From: Streptomyces sedi
GTDB lineage: Bacteria > Actinomycetota > Actinomycetes > Streptomycetales > Streptomycetaceae
Length of the DNA stretch: 64,000 bases
Direction of reading: 5' to 3'
NCBI RefSeq assembly: GCF_006335015.1
Contig: NZ_VDGT01000010.1
Coordinates: 62,001 to 126,000, forward strand
Translations under genes and position numbers: made by a program
Part shown: piece after piece, positions 41,694-50,125 of the stretch
Position numbering within the stretch: position 1 is the first letter of the stretch
Layout: each line of letters begins with the position of its first letter
Notes under the pieces: model-generated
What the model was told of the DNA's origin: nothing
The model's input: only the letters and a program-made list of their open reading frames with translations
The model's database searches: none

Positions 41694-43022
41694 TCAGCGC
41701 TGTTCGAGCCACTCGGCCTGGGCCTCGTTGAGCTGCTCGGCGAGGTCGTCGGCGAACTCCTGGGCGGTCATCTCGCCCAGGAGCAGCCGCTGGAAGTTGG
41801 GCTCGGTACCGGACTTGGTGATGTCGTTCCAGTCCGGCAGGTAGTAGGGCAGCTGCACGATGGTGGTGTTCTCGTCGTTCAGCGCCTCGACCGCGGCCCG
41901 CGTCGGGGGCGCCTCGGCGATCCACGGGTCGTCCAACACGGCGGTGTGGGACGGGATCTGGCCGGCGGACTCGTTCCACAGGCTGTTCATCTCGTGCTGG
42001 AGGGCGAACTCGATGAACGTCCAGGCGGCTTCCTTGTTGTCGCTGCCGCTGAAGAGGCCGAGGCCGTCGACCGGGTTGGAGACGAACGTGTGGTGGCCGT
42101 CCTCCCCGCTGGTCGGCATCGGCAGCCCGTCGACCCCGCCCTCGCCGAACGCGGTGGTGTGGTCGGTGTAGGAGCCGAGGTTGTGCTGGAGCATCCCGAC
42201 CGTGCCGCCGGTGAACGTGGCGACCATGTTGGTGAAGTCGCTGTTGAGGTCGGCCTCGGGGGTGACCTCGCCGTACAGCGCGGCGTAGTTCTCCAACGCC
42301 TCGACGTTGGCGGGGTCGTTGACCGTGGTCTCGTCGCCGTCCCAGAAGCTGTCGATGCCGGACTGCGCGTACATCATGTCCAGCGCCTGCGCGACCGAGC
42401 CCTCGCCGCCGCGCAGGGTGAAGCCGAAGGCGTTGTTGCCCCGGTCGGTCAGGGCCTCGGCGGCGGCGAAGAAGTTCTCCCAGGTGGTGGGCGGCTCCAG
42501 GCCGGACTCCTCGAAGAGGTCGGTGCGGTACCAGATCACGCCCTGGTTGGCGGAGGTCGGGACGGAGTACGCCTCCTCCCCGTCACCGACGGTGGAGCGC
42601 ACGCTCTCCATCATGTTGGGGATGATCTCGTCCTCCAGGCCGCTGGCCGCGAGCCGGTCGTCGACCGGGTCCAACGCGCCCTGGGCGACCAGGTTGGCCA
42701 GGTACGAGGTGGAGACGCCGCCGACGTCGGGCAGCCCGTCGGCGCCGCCCTGGATCGCGGCGTCGTACTTGGACTGGACGTCGGCGATCGGGACGCCCAC
42801 GTACTGCACCCGGATGTCCGGGTGCTCCTCGTGGAAGGCGTCGATGATCTCGTTCCACACGTCGGTGCGGGCGCCCCCGTTGTTGTCCCAGAACACGATC
42901 TCGCCGGTGCCGTCGCCCTCGGCGCCGGACGAGGTGCCGTCGTCCCCGCACGCGGTGACGGTCAGTGCCAGGACAAGGCCGGTGGCGGCGGCGATGGCGC
43001 CACGGGTCCGCTGTGCTCTCAT
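41694..43022 (-). CDS. Sugar ABC transporter binding lipoprotein
   Basis: This 442-aa protein has a lipoprotein signal ending VTAC (Cys ~25). It is a family-1 sugar-binding protein (EIVFWDNNGGARTDVWNEII, HPDIRVQYVGVPIADVQ, VPTSANQGVIWYRTDLFEES, and the WTFIEFALQHEMNSLWNESA region). The ligand is unknown; the operon's oxidoreductase and the nearby sugar-acid genes suggest an oligosaccharide or uronide. Unusually, it is the last gene of its operon. Its start overlaps the stop of a 61-codon frame (ATGA). Confidence 0.87.
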   Translation of the reverse strand: MRAQRTRGAIAAATGLVLALTVTACGDDGTSSGAEGDGTGEIVFWDNNGGARTDVWNEIIDAFHEEHPDIRVQYVGVPIADVQSKYDAAIQGGADGLPDVGGVSTSYLANLVAQGALDPVDDRLAASGLEDEIIPNMMESVRSTVGDGEEAYSVPTSANQGVIWYRTDLFEESGLEPPTTWENFFAAAEALTDRGNNAFGFTLRGGEGSVAQALDMMYAQSGIDSFWDGDETTVNDPANVEALENYAALYGEVTPEADLNSDFTNMVATFTGGTVGMLQHNLGSYTDHTTAFGEGGVDGLPMPTSGEDGHHTFVSNPVDGLGLFSGSDNKEAAWTFIEFALQHEMNSLWNESAGQIPSHTAVLDDPWIAEAPPTRAAVEALNDENTTIVQLPYYLPDWNDITKSGTEPNFQRLLLGEMTAQEFADDLAEQLNEAQAEWLEQR

Positions 43023-43204
43023 CGATGCTCCTTGGTCGGTACGGGTGTTGTGCGGTGCGCGAGCACGCGGAACGCGCGGAACTCCGCGTGCCCCGGCGGC
43101 TCCTGGGGCGTCGTCGGGATGTGCTCCCGGCCGGTGCCGGGCGCGGGCGCCGGAACGGTCACCGAACCGGTCGCCGGAACGGGGGAGGAGTGGCGCTCGT
43201 TCAC
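43019..43204 (-). CDS. Coupled 61-aa hypothetical protein
   Basis: This frame starts at GTG 43204, overlapping the oxidoreductase stop (GTGA), and ends at a TGA overlapping the binding-protein ATG (ATGA). It therefore fits exactly between two genes with 4-base overlaps on both sides. The product is Pro/Thr-rich, with no clear fold or motif (PVPATGSVTVPAPAPGTG). It may be a true small protein, a leader that couples translation, or the degraded tail of a once longer gene. Confidence 0.4.
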   Translation of the reverse strand: MNERHSSPVPATGSVTVPAPAPGTGREHIPTTPQEPPGHAEFRAFRVLAHRTTPVPTKEHR

Positions 43205-44355
43205 GAGTGACCTCCCGGGGCGACGGCCCAGGGCGCGCCCAGCTCCGAGTAGAGCGCCAGCCGCTCCGCGCCCTCGGCGGTCAGCCGGTCGATGCCCGGC
43301 AGCATCCGGCGCCGCCCCCGTTCGCCCCGCTCCGTCCGCCAGTGGGCGGGCGCCAACGGCAGCGGGTCGGGGGCGGTGCGGACGGCCTCGACCAGCCGCA
43401 TGAAGCCGCCGGTGCGCTCGGGCGGCACCAGCAGGTCGACGCCGTCCCGGAGATGGGCGACCAGGTTGGCCAGCAGGTCGGTGCGCGCGTGCTCGGTGGT
43501 CACCGGGTCGCGCCCCGGGCGCTCCAGCAGCACCCGGTCCTCCTTGTACCAGAAGGTGATCCGGCCGGACTCGCCGTGGACCACCACGTAGGGCTCGCCC
43601 GGGTGTTCGGCGCAGAGCGTGACGGCGATGACCAGCTCCACTCCCCCGGTGGTCCGCAGCCGGGCGCAGGAGGTGTCGTCGGCGTCGATGGCGTTGACCC
43701 GGTACAGCTCAAGGTCGATCGAGGCCAGGTCCTCGGCCCGGTCGGCACCCGCGATGCGCAGCGCGGTCGCCACCGCGTGCGCCAGCGGGTTGGTCAGCAC
43801 TCCGTCGACCACGTCCCTGCCGTCCAGCCGCCGCAGCCCGCCCCAGGGCGCGCGCCGCCAGTACGCCTCGTCGCGGACCCAGGCGCCGGCCGCGCCGATC
43901 CCGGTGACCGGGCCGATCGCGCCGTCGGCGACCAGCCGTCTGATGTGGTCGATGGCGCCCGAGCCGAGCGACTGGAAGCCGATCTGGCAGGCCACACCGG
44001 CCCGTCGCACCCCCTCGGTGAGCCGGTGGAAGGCGTCGAGCGACGGGGTGGGCGGCTTCTCCAGCAGCAGGTGGACGCCCCGGTCGGCCGCCGCGAGGCC
44101 GAGGCCGGCGTGGGTGTGGATCGGGGTGCAGACGATCGCGGCCTCGGCGCCGGTCCGCTCCAGCAGCGCGGGCAGGTCGTCGGACTGCGCGGGGCTGCCG
44201 AGCCCCACCAGCTCATCCTCGGCGAGCGGCGTCAGCTCGCAGACGCCGACCAGCCGGACCAGGCCGGCCGCCGACAGCCGGCGGAGGTTGGCCAGGTGCC
44301 AGTGGCCGTGGCCCCTGGCCCCGGCGAGCACCACGGGTACGGGCGTTTCCCTCAT
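43201..44355 (-). CDS. Gfo/Idh/MocA-family oxidoreductase
   Basis: This is a 384-aa Rossmann enzyme. The cofactor end is VPVVLAGARGHGHWHLANLR (~6-25), then AAIVCTPIHTHAGLGLAA, and the conserved EKP (LLLEKPPTPSL, ~108), where Lys is catalytic in this family. It probably oxidises or epimerises a sugar or sugar acid imported by the adjacent ABC transporter. It overlaps the permease stop (ATGA) and the 61-aa frame (GTGA). Confidence 0.88.
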   Translation of the reverse strand: MRETPVPVVLAGARGHGHWHLANLRRLSAAGLVRLVGVCELTPLAEDELVGLGSPAQSDDLPALLERTGAEAAIVCTPIHTHAGLGLAAADRGVHLLLEKPPTPSLDAFHRLTEGVRRAGVACQIGFQSLGSGAIDHIRRLVADGAIGPVTGIGAAGAWVRDEAYWRRAPWGGLRRLDGRDVVDGVLTNPLAHAVATALRIAGADRAEDLASIDLELYRVNAIDADDTSCARLRTTGGVELVIAVTLCAEHPGEPYVVVHGESGRITFWYKEDRVLLERPGRDPVTTEHARTDLLANLVAHLRDGVDLLVPPERTGGFMRLVEAVRTAPDPLPLAPAHWRTERGERGRRRMLPGIDRLTAEGAERLALYSELGAPWAVAPGGHS

Positions 44356-45245
44356 CCCTTGACCGCCCCCGCGCTGAAGCCGGTGATCAACCAGCGCTGG
44401 ATGAACGCGAAGACGATGACCACCGGCACCGCGGCCACCACGCCGCCCGCCGCCAGCGCCCCCAGGTCGACGCTGTCCGAGCCGAGCAGCGTGTTGAGGC
44501 CGACCGGGATCGTCTGCTTGTCCTGGGAGTTGAGGAACATCAGCGCGAACAGGAAGTGGTTCCAGCTGTGCACGAAGGCGAACGAGCCGACCGCCACCAG
44601 CCCCGGACGCAGCAGCGGCAGCACCACGGCGAGGAACGCGCGGAACCGGGAGCAGCCGTCGACCCACGCCTGTTCCTCCAGGCTGGGCGGCACGTTCCGG
44701 ATGAACCCGCTGATCAGGATCATCGACAGCGGCAGCTGGAAGACGGTCTCGGCGATGATGACGCTCCACAGCGAGTTCAGCAGCGTCAGCTCGCGGAAGA
44801 TCTCGAAGAGCGGCACCAGCATCAGCGCGCCGGGGATGAACTGCGAGCAGAGCAGCGCCAGCATGAACGGCATCCGCATCCGGAACTTGAACCTGGCCAG
44901 CGCGTACCCGCCGGAGAGCGCCACCAGCAGCGTCATCAGCATCGAGGCGATCCCCACGTACATGCTGTTGACGAAGTAGGTGTCGAAGCCGCGCTCGTTC
45001 CACACCTTGGCGAAGTGCTCGCCCGTGATCGGCCAGGGCACCAGCGAGTCGGAGCCGGGCTCGCGCAGCGCGAAGAGCAGCATCCAGTAGAACGGGACCA
45101 GCGTGAAGACCAGGTAGACGCCGAGCGGGAGGCAGATCTGCCAGCGCGGCGGCTCGTCGTGGGGACGGCGGCGTTTGCCCGAGCCGCCGGGCTCGGACGG
45201 CGGCGGGGTGACCACCGGCTGCGGCGTGGTGAGTGCGGCGGTCAC
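44352..45245 (-). CDS. Sugar ABC permease, MalG type
   Basis: This is a 297-aa inner-membrane protein with about six segments after a ~35-residue basic N-terminal extension. The EAA loop is EEQAWVDGCSRFRAFLAVVLP. The GTG start overlaps the MalF-type stop (GTGA). With that partner it forms the transport channel. No ATPase gene is in the operon; the shared MsiK ATPase is the likely motor. Confidence 0.88.
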   Translation of the reverse strand: MTAALTTPQPVVTPPPSEPGGSGKRRRPHDEPPRWQICLPLGVYLVFTLVPFYWMLLFALREPGSDSLVPWPITGEHFAKVWNERGFDTYFVNSMYVGIASMLMTLLVALSGGYALARFKFRMRMPFMLALLCSQFIPGALMLVPLFEIFRELTLLNSLWSVIIAETVFQLPLSMILISGFIRNVPPSLEEQAWVDGCSRFRAFLAVVLPLLRPGLVAVGSFAFVHSWNHFLFALMFLNSQDKQTIPVGLNTLLGSDSVDLGALAAGGVVAAVPVVIVFAFIQRWLITGFSAGAVKG

Positions 45246-46168
45246 TTGTCGTCGCCTCCGAACTTGCTCAGACGCAGATAGAGGATGGAACAGAAGAGGA
45301 GGATCACGAACGCCACCGTGGTCAGCGCCGCCGCGTAGCCGAACTCGTTGCCGTGGATGCCGGTCTGCGCCACGTACAGCGGCAGCGTGGTGGTCTGCCC
45401 GGCCGGTCCGCCGTTGGTCAGCGTGTAGAGCAGGTCGACGTTGTTGAACTCCCAGACCGCACGCAGCAGCGTGGAGAGCACGATGGCGTCGCGCAGGTGC
45501 GGCAGCGTGATGTGGAAGAACTGCCGGACCCTGCTGGCGCCGTCGACGGAGGCCGCCTCGTAGAGGTCCTTCGAGACGGACTGGAGGTCGGCGAGGATCA
45601 GGATGGCGAAGAACGGCACGCCGCGCCAGAGTTCGGCGATCACCGCCCCCCAGAAGACCGTTCCGGTGTCGGCGAGCACCGAGGTCCCGTACTCGCCGAT
45701 GCCGGCGTCCGCGAGATAGCGGCTCAGGCCCGTCGACGGGTTGTAGAGCAGGATCCAGATGGTGCTGGTCAGCACCCCGGAGACGGCCCACGGCGAGAAG
45801 ACCAGCGCGCGGGCCGCCGCCCTGCCGACGAAGGTCTGGTTGATGATCAGCGCCAGCGCCAGGCCGAAGACCAGCTGGAGCGAGACCTCGACGAAGACCC
45901 ATTTCGCGCTGAACGCCAGCGTCTCCCAGAAGAAGGGGTCGTCGGTGAGGATCTCCCGGAAGTTCTCCAGGCCGGCGAAACCGTTCCGCCAGGGCTTGGT
46001 GACGTTGTAGTCCTGAAGGCTGTAGTAGAGGACGCTGAACATGGGATACGCGATGAATCCCAGCATCAGCAGCCCGGCGGGCGCGAGCAGCACATAGGGC
46101 AGCGAACGTGGGGTACGTCCGCGGCGGCGGCGCCTCGGCCGGGTCCGTTCCGTCGCGGCTTCGGCCAT
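45242..46168 (-). CDS. Sugar ABC permease, MalF type
   Basis: This 308-aa permease begins MAEAATERTRPRRRRRGRTP and has about six membrane segments. The EAA loop is LYEAASVDGASRVRQFFHITLP. The ATG at 46168 has GGAGAA 7 bases upstream, better than an ATG at 46207. It is the first gene of the five-gene operon. Two LacI-type palindromes lie upstream. Confidence 0.87.
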   Translation of the reverse strand: MAEAATERTRPRRRRRGRTPRSLPYVLLAPAGLLMLGFIAYPMFSVLYYSLQDYNVTKPWRNGFAGLENFREILTDDPFFWETLAFSAKWVFVEVSLQLVFGLALALIINQTFVGRAAARALVFSPWAVSGVLTSTIWILLYNPSTGLSRYLADAGIGEYGTSVLADTGTVFWGAVIAELWRGVPFFAILILADLQSVSKDLYEAASVDGASRVRQFFHITLPHLRDAIVLSTLLRAVWEFNNVDLLYTLTNGGPAGQTTTLPLYVAQTGIHGNEFGYAAALTTVAFVILLFCSILYLRLSKFGGDDK

Positions 46169-46206
46169 GACCGCTTCTCCGTTCTCGACGGGCGGGCCGC
46201 GTCTCA

Positions 46207-46220
46207 TGGAAGCGCTCCCG
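46207..46220. promoter_or_regulatory. CebR-like LacI operator 1
   Basis: TGGAAGCGCTCCCG differs by two bases from the Streptomyces CebR-type palindrome TGGGAGCGCTCCCA. It lies 38 bases upstream of the MalF-type start. Confidence 0.55.
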
Positions 46221-46261
46221 CAAGTGGTACGAAGGATCCGCGGGCCCCGAAAGCGCCTGAA

Positions 46262-46275
46262 CTGGAGCGCTCCCA
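46262..46275. promoter_or_regulatory. CebR-like LacI operator 2
   Basis: CTGGAGCGCTCCCA (complement TGGGAGCGCTCCAG) matches the CebR-type palindrome at 12 of 14 positions. It is 55 bases from operator 1, so looping or cooperative binding by an unlinked LacI-family repressor is possible; none is encoded in this operon. Confidence 0.55.
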
Positions 46276-46362
46276 AAACGCGGCCCCGGAAGCTCCGGGA
46301 AACCTCGGACAGTTCTGGTGGGACCGGCGCCGACCCGCCCTTCGGGGGCGGCGCCGGTCGCC

Positions 46363-48201
46363 TCAGCCCGCGTGGGGCTCGGGGACCTCTCCCTCCCGGG
46401 AGAGGAAGGCGAAGTCGCAGCCGGTGTCGGCCTGGGTGATGTGCTCCTGGTAGAGCGCGCCGAACCCCCGGCCGTAACGGGGTTCCGGCGGCGTCCAGGC
46501 GGCGCGGCGGCGTTCCAGCTCCGCGTCGTCGACCTCAAGCCGCAGGGTGCGCGCGGCGACGTCGAGGGTGATCAGGTCGCCGTCGTGGACCAGCGCCAGC
46601 GGGCCTCCGACGTGCGACTCGGGCGCGATGTGCAGCACGCACGCGCCGTAACTGGTGCCGCTCATCCGGGCGTCGGAGAGCCGGAGCATGTCGGTGACGC
46701 CCTGCTTGAGCAGGTAGTCCGGGATCGGCAGCATCCCGTACTCGGGCATCCCGGGGCCGCCCAGCGGCCCGGCGCCCCGCAGCACCAGCACGCTGTCGGG
46801 GGTGATCTCCAGGGCCGGCTCGTTGATGGTGGCCTGCATGGTCTTGTAGTCGTCGAAGACCACGGCGGGCCCGGTGTGCTTGAGGAACCTCGGCTCGGCC
46901 GAGATGTGCTTGATCACCGCGCCGTCGGGCGCCAGGTTGCCGTGCAACACGGCCAACCCGCCCTGGTCGGCGAGGGGTTGGTCGGGAGTGCGGATCACCT
47001 CCGTGTCGTGGGTGGCGGCGCCGGCCAGCTGCTCGCGGAGCGTCGCGTGCCCGACGGTCGGCCGGTCCAGATGGAGGTGGTCCTCCCCCAGCCTGGCCAG
47101 CAGCGCGGGCAGCCCGCCGGCGTAGTAGAAGTCCTCCATCAGGAACCGGCCGCCCGGCCTGAGGTCGGCGAGCACCGGCACCTCGCGGGCGATCCGGTCG
47201 AAGTCGGCCAGCGAGAGCGGCACCCGGGAGCGGCCGGCCATGGCGACCAGATGGATCACCGCGTTGGTCGAGCCGCCGAGCGCCAACACCGTGGCCACCG
47301 CGTCCCGGTAGGCGTCCACGGTCAGGAAGCGCGACAACCTCTCGTCGTTCCAGACCAGTTCGACGATCCGCCGGCCGGCCGCCGCCGCCATCCTGCTGTG
47401 CGAGGAGTCCACCGCGGGGATCGCCGCCGCGCCCGGCATGGTCACGCCCAGCACCTCGGCGACCGAGGCCATGGTGGAGGCGGTGCCCATGGTCATGCAG
47501 GTGCCGGGGGAACGCGCCAGGCCCCCCTCCAGCTCGGCCAGCTCCGCGTCACCGATCCGGCCGGCCCGCCGCTCGTCCCAGTACTTCCACATGTCGGTGC
47601 CCGAGCCGAGCGTCTCGCCGCGCCAGTGGCCGCGCAGCATCGGCCCCGCCGGCACGAAGACCGTCGGCAGGTCGACGCTGGCCGCGCCCATCAGCAGCGC
47701 GGGCGTCGTCTTGTCGCAGCCGCCCAACAGCACGGCGCCGTCCACCGGGTAGGACCGCAGCAGCTCCTCGGTCTCCATCGACAGCAGGTTGCGGTAGAGC
47801 ATCGGGGTCGGCTTCTGGAACGTCTCGGAGAGCGTCGCGACCGGGAACTCCAACGGGAACCCGCCGGCCTGCCACACCCCCCGCTTGACCGCCTCGGCCC
47901 GTTCCCGCAGGTGCTGATGGCAGGGGTTGATGTCAGACCAGGTGTTGACGATCGCGATCACCGGCTTGCCGAGGTGCTCCTCGGGCAGATAGCCGAGCTG
48001 CCGGGTGCGCGCCCGGTGGCTGAACGACCGCAGCCCCTCGGTACCCCACCACTTGTGGCTGCGCAGCTCCTCGCTGGTCAACCGGCGCGGGCCGGACGCG
48101 GAGCGGGTGGCGGTGCGGTCGTCGGCGGGTGGTCCGGTGCGGTCATCGGAGTCCGGTCCGGTGCGGTCCTCGGAGCCGGGTCCGGTGCGGTCCTCGCTCA
48201 C
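46363..48201 (-). CDS. IlvD/Edd-family sugar-acid dehydratase
   Basis: This is a 612-aa Fe-S dehydratase. The first ~35 residues are a low-complexity 8-residue repeat (EDRTGPGS-type). The catalytic core starts near SHKWWGTEGLRSF. Fe-S ligand Cys are expected in WSDINPCHQHL, LLGGCDKTTPALLM and SPGTCMTMGTASTM. Length and the MLYRNLLSMETEELLR segment fit the L-arabinonate/D-xylonate/galactonate branch better than true IlvD. The product would be a 2-keto-3-deoxy sugar acid for the adjacent DHDPS-family enzyme. It is coupled to that gene (GTGA). Confidence 0.88.
   Translation of the reverse strand: MSEDRTGPGSEDRTGPDSDDRTGPPADDRTATRSASGPRRLTSEELRSHKWWGTEGLRSFSHRARTRQLGYLPEEHLGKPVIAIVNTWSDINPCHQHLRERAEAVKRGVWQAGGFPLEFPVATLSETFQKPTPMLYRNLLSMETEELLRSYPVDGAVLLGGCDKTTPALLMGAASVDLPTVFVPAGPMLRGHWRGETLGSGTDMWKYWDERRAGRIGDAELAELEGGLARSPGTCMTMGTASTMASVAEVLGVTMPGAAAIPAVDSSHSRMAAAAGRRIVELVWNDERLSRFLTVDAYRDAVATVLALGGSTNAVIHLVAMAGRSRVPLSLADFDRIAREVPVLADLRPGGRFLMEDFYYAGGLPALLARLGEDHLHLDRPTVGHATLREQLAGAATHDTEVIRTPDQPLADQGGLAVLHGNLAPDGAVIKHISAEPRFLKHTGPAVVFDDYKTMQATINEPALEITPDSVLVLRGAGPLGGPGMPEYGMLPIPDYLLKQGVTDMLRLSDARMSGTSYGACVLHIAPESHVGGPLALVHDGDLITLDVAARTLRLEVDDAELERRRAAWTPPEPRYGRGFGALYQEHITQADTGCDFAFLSREGEVPEPHAG
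48107..48201. repeat. 24-bp tandem repeat in the IlvD N-terminus
   Basis: GGTCCGGTGCGGTC recurs at 48131, 48155 and 48179, exactly 24 bases apart, with a degenerate fourth copy at 48107. Since 24 is divisible by three, copy-number changes keep the frame and give an 8-residue DRTGP-type repeat at the protein start. Confidence 0.85.
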
Positions 48202-49115
48202 GGCAGCTTCCACCCCTTCACCATCGTCGCGACGCGTTCCCGTTCCTCCGGCGGCAGCACCGTGCTGGGCGGACGCAGCTCGCGGCGGCAGAGGCCGAGG
48301 GCGGCCAGGGCCTCCTTGACCACGGTCACGTTGTTGGCCGACTGGTTGGCCGCGCGCAGCTCCTCGAACGGGCGGATCAGCTCCCACACCCGCATCGCCG
48401 CCGCGTGGTCGCCGGCGCGCAGCGCGTCGCGCAACGCCAGGGACACCTCGGGGGCGACGTTGACCAGCCCCGAGGTGAAGCCGGTGGCGCCGGAGACGAA
48501 GTAGCTCGGCGCCCACAACTCGGCGAGCCCCGCCACCCAGACGAAGCGGTCCAGCCCCGCGTCCCTGGCCACCGAGGCGAAGCGGACCACGTCGGGGACC
48601 GCGTACTTGACGCCGATCACGTTCGGGCAGGCGTCGCCGAGGCGGGCCAGCGAGGCGCCGTCGATCGCGGGGTTGCGCAGATAGGGCACCACGCCGATGT
48701 CGGGGACGGCCTCCGCGATGGCGCGGTGGTAGTCAACCCAGCCGTCCCGCGAGACATAGGGGTGCACCGGCTGGTGGACCATCACCATCCCGGCGCCCGC
48801 CGCCCGCGCCTCCAGCGCGGAGGCGACCGCCGTCGACAGGTCGAGGCCGACGCCGACCAGCACCTGCGCCTCCGCGCCCGCCGCCTCGACCTCGGCCAGC
48901 GTCCACTCCACCTCGGCGCGCCGCTCCTCGGGGCTGAGCGCGTAGAACTCGCTGGTGTTCCCGTTCGGGGTAAGCGCTTGCACGCCGGACGTCAGTAGGC
49001 GGCGCACGAGGGCGCGATAACGCTCCTGGTCGACCTGCCCACTCTCGGTGAACGGAGTGACCGGGATCGCGACCACATCCGCCAACGCCGCTCGCTGTCG
49101 CGCGAAGTCGGTCAT
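48198..49115 (-). CDS. DHDPS-family aldolase/dehydratase
   Basis: This is a 305-aa (beta/alpha)8 enzyme. The Schiff-base lysine is probably K170 (VIGVKYAV), with Y145 (VVPYLRN). It lacks the GTTGE motif of DapA; the equivalent is NGNTSEFYAL. With the adjacent IlvD-type dehydratase, a 2-keto-3-deoxy sugar-acid dehydratase (for example L-KDA to 2-oxoglutarate semialdehyde) or aldolase is likely. It overlaps both neighbours by four bases. Confidence 0.83.
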   Translation of the reverse strand: MTDFARQRAALADVVAIPVTPFTESGQVDQERYRALVRRLLTSGVQALTPNGNTSEFYALSPEERRAEVEWTLAEVEAAGAEAQVLVGVGLDLSTAVASALEARAAGAGMVMVHQPVHPYVSRDGWVDYHRAIAEAVPDIGVVPYLRNPAIDGASLARLGDACPNVIGVKYAVPDVVRFASVARDAGLDRFVWVAGLAELWAPSYFVSGATGFTSGLVNVAPEVSLALRDALRAGDHAAAMRVWELIRPFEELRAANQSANNVTVVKEALAALGLCRRELRPPSTVLPPEERERVATMVKGWKLP

Positions 49116-49834
49116 GCCGACACCTCCCTCTCGCCGGCGGCCCCGCCGGTCTCCTCGCCTGGCTCTTCCCCCTCGGGGAAGGCCCGCTCGACAAAGCCCC
49201 TGATGTGCCCCGCCAGCAACTCCCCCGCCCGCTCGGCCTCCCCGGCCTCGGCCGCCGCCAGGATCAGCCGGTGCTCCTCGGCCTCGCGCTCCCAGCTGGG
49301 CACGGTCTGCCAGACGAACGAGGACACCAGGGCCGCCTGGTCGCGCAGGTCGTCCAGCATCACCACCAGCAGCGGGTTGCCGCAGGGCAGGTACAGCGCC
49401 CGGTGGAAGTCCCGGTTGGCCAGGGAACGTTCGGCGCTGTCGGCCGCCGAGTCGGCGGCGGTCAGCGCGGTGTGCGCGGCGGCCAGCGCGGCGCCGTCCC
49501 GGACGGTGCGGCGCAGCGCCTCCGGCTCCAGCAGCAGCCGCACGTCGTAGATCGCGCGCGCCATGCCCGCGTCGACCGTGCGGACCGAGGCGCCCCGGTA
49601 CTCGCTCATCACCACGAGCCCGCGCCCGGCCAGCGTCTTCAGCGCCTCCCGCACCGGGGTCTTCGAGACCCCGAACCGCCCGGCCAGCTCCGTCTCCACC
49701 AGCGCGGTCCCCGGCGCGAGCCCGCCGGTGAGGATCGCGTGCGTGAGGTGTTCGAGGACGAACTGCGTCCGGGACGGTATGGGCACGGGGACGGCGCCGG
49801 CGCCGGCGCCGGCGCCGGACAGGGGTGCCTTCAT
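49112..49834 (-). CDS. GntR-family (FadR/FCD) regulator
   Basis: This 240-aa protein has a GntR winged helix (RTQFVLEHLTHAILTGGLAP, then ELAGRFGVSKTPVREALKTL, ~22-70) and an FCD all-helical ligand domain with the metal-binding His likely in RDFHRALY and LAGHIRGFVERA. It is first in a three-gene operon (gntR, DHDPS-family, ilvD-like), all overlapping by four bases, so it probably regulates it. A nested palindrome lies upstream. The ATG at 49834 is used since the longer frame is palindrome DNA. Confidence 0.88.
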   Translation of the reverse strand: MKAPLSGAGAGAGAVPVPIPSRTQFVLEHLTHAILTGGLAPGTALVETELAGRFGVSKTPVREALKTLAGRGLVVMSEYRGASVRTVDAGMARAIYDVRLLLEPEALRRTVRDGAALAAAHTALTAADSAADSAERSLANRDFHRALYLPCGNPLLVVMLDDLRDQAALVSSFVWQTVPSWEREAEEHRLILAAAEAGEAERAGELLAGHIRGFVERAFPEGEEPGEETGGAAGEREVSA

Positions 49835-49918
49835 GCGGGTGCTCTCATGCGTGGGGTGCCCTCGGTTCTCGGGTTCGCTGGTCAGGATCACGGTCGGGGT
49901 GATCGCGGGTCGCGTATC

Positions 49919-49952
49919 GCGTCTCGTATATGACATATGGCGTACGAGACGC
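49919..49952. promoter_or_regulatory. Nested palindromes, GntR operator region
   Basis: GCGTCTCGTA and TACGAGACGC are perfect 10-bp arms (49919-49928, 49943-49952). Inside lies ATATG, A, CATAT (49928-49938), an AT-rich perfect palindrome unusual for this genome. It is about 85 bases upstream of the gntR start. Confidence 0.6.
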
Positions 49953-50029
49953 GGTGGCGACGACGGTAGGACCCGGCGCGGGCCGCGTCAACGGTTCGGA
50001 CGAAAGCGGTTACTGTCCGGCGGGGACGG

Positions 50030-50125
50030 GTGGGGGTGTCGTCTGCGGCCCGGTGGTGGGTTGCTCGCGCGCGGAACCGCGCGGTGTATCCGTGGCGGGC
50101 CGCGGACGACTGCGGTGGTCAGCCA
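50030..50125 (-). repeat. Core-deleted copy of the hairpin repeat
   Basis: Read on the plus strand, CCGGTGGTGGGTTGCTCGCG matches the complement of the repeat's outer end, then joins directly to CGCGCGGTGTATCCGTGGCG and GGGCCGCGG, matching the other outer end. The central hairpin sequence (GCGCAGTTCCCCGCGCCCC and its mate) is missing. The 49.9-50.2 kb gap otherwise holds no gene I can support. Confidence 0.6.

Noticed and set aside
43019-43204. Chance frame between oxidoreductase and binding protein
   Set aside because: Not fully rejected. Exact 4-base overlaps on both sides led me to keep it at low confidence.
46363-48201. Genuine dihydroxyacid dehydratase (branched-chain amino acids)
   Set aside because: Family signatures alone do not exclude it, but the operon with GntR and a DHDPS-family enzyme, plus its WWGTEGLRSF start, favour a sugar-acid substrate.
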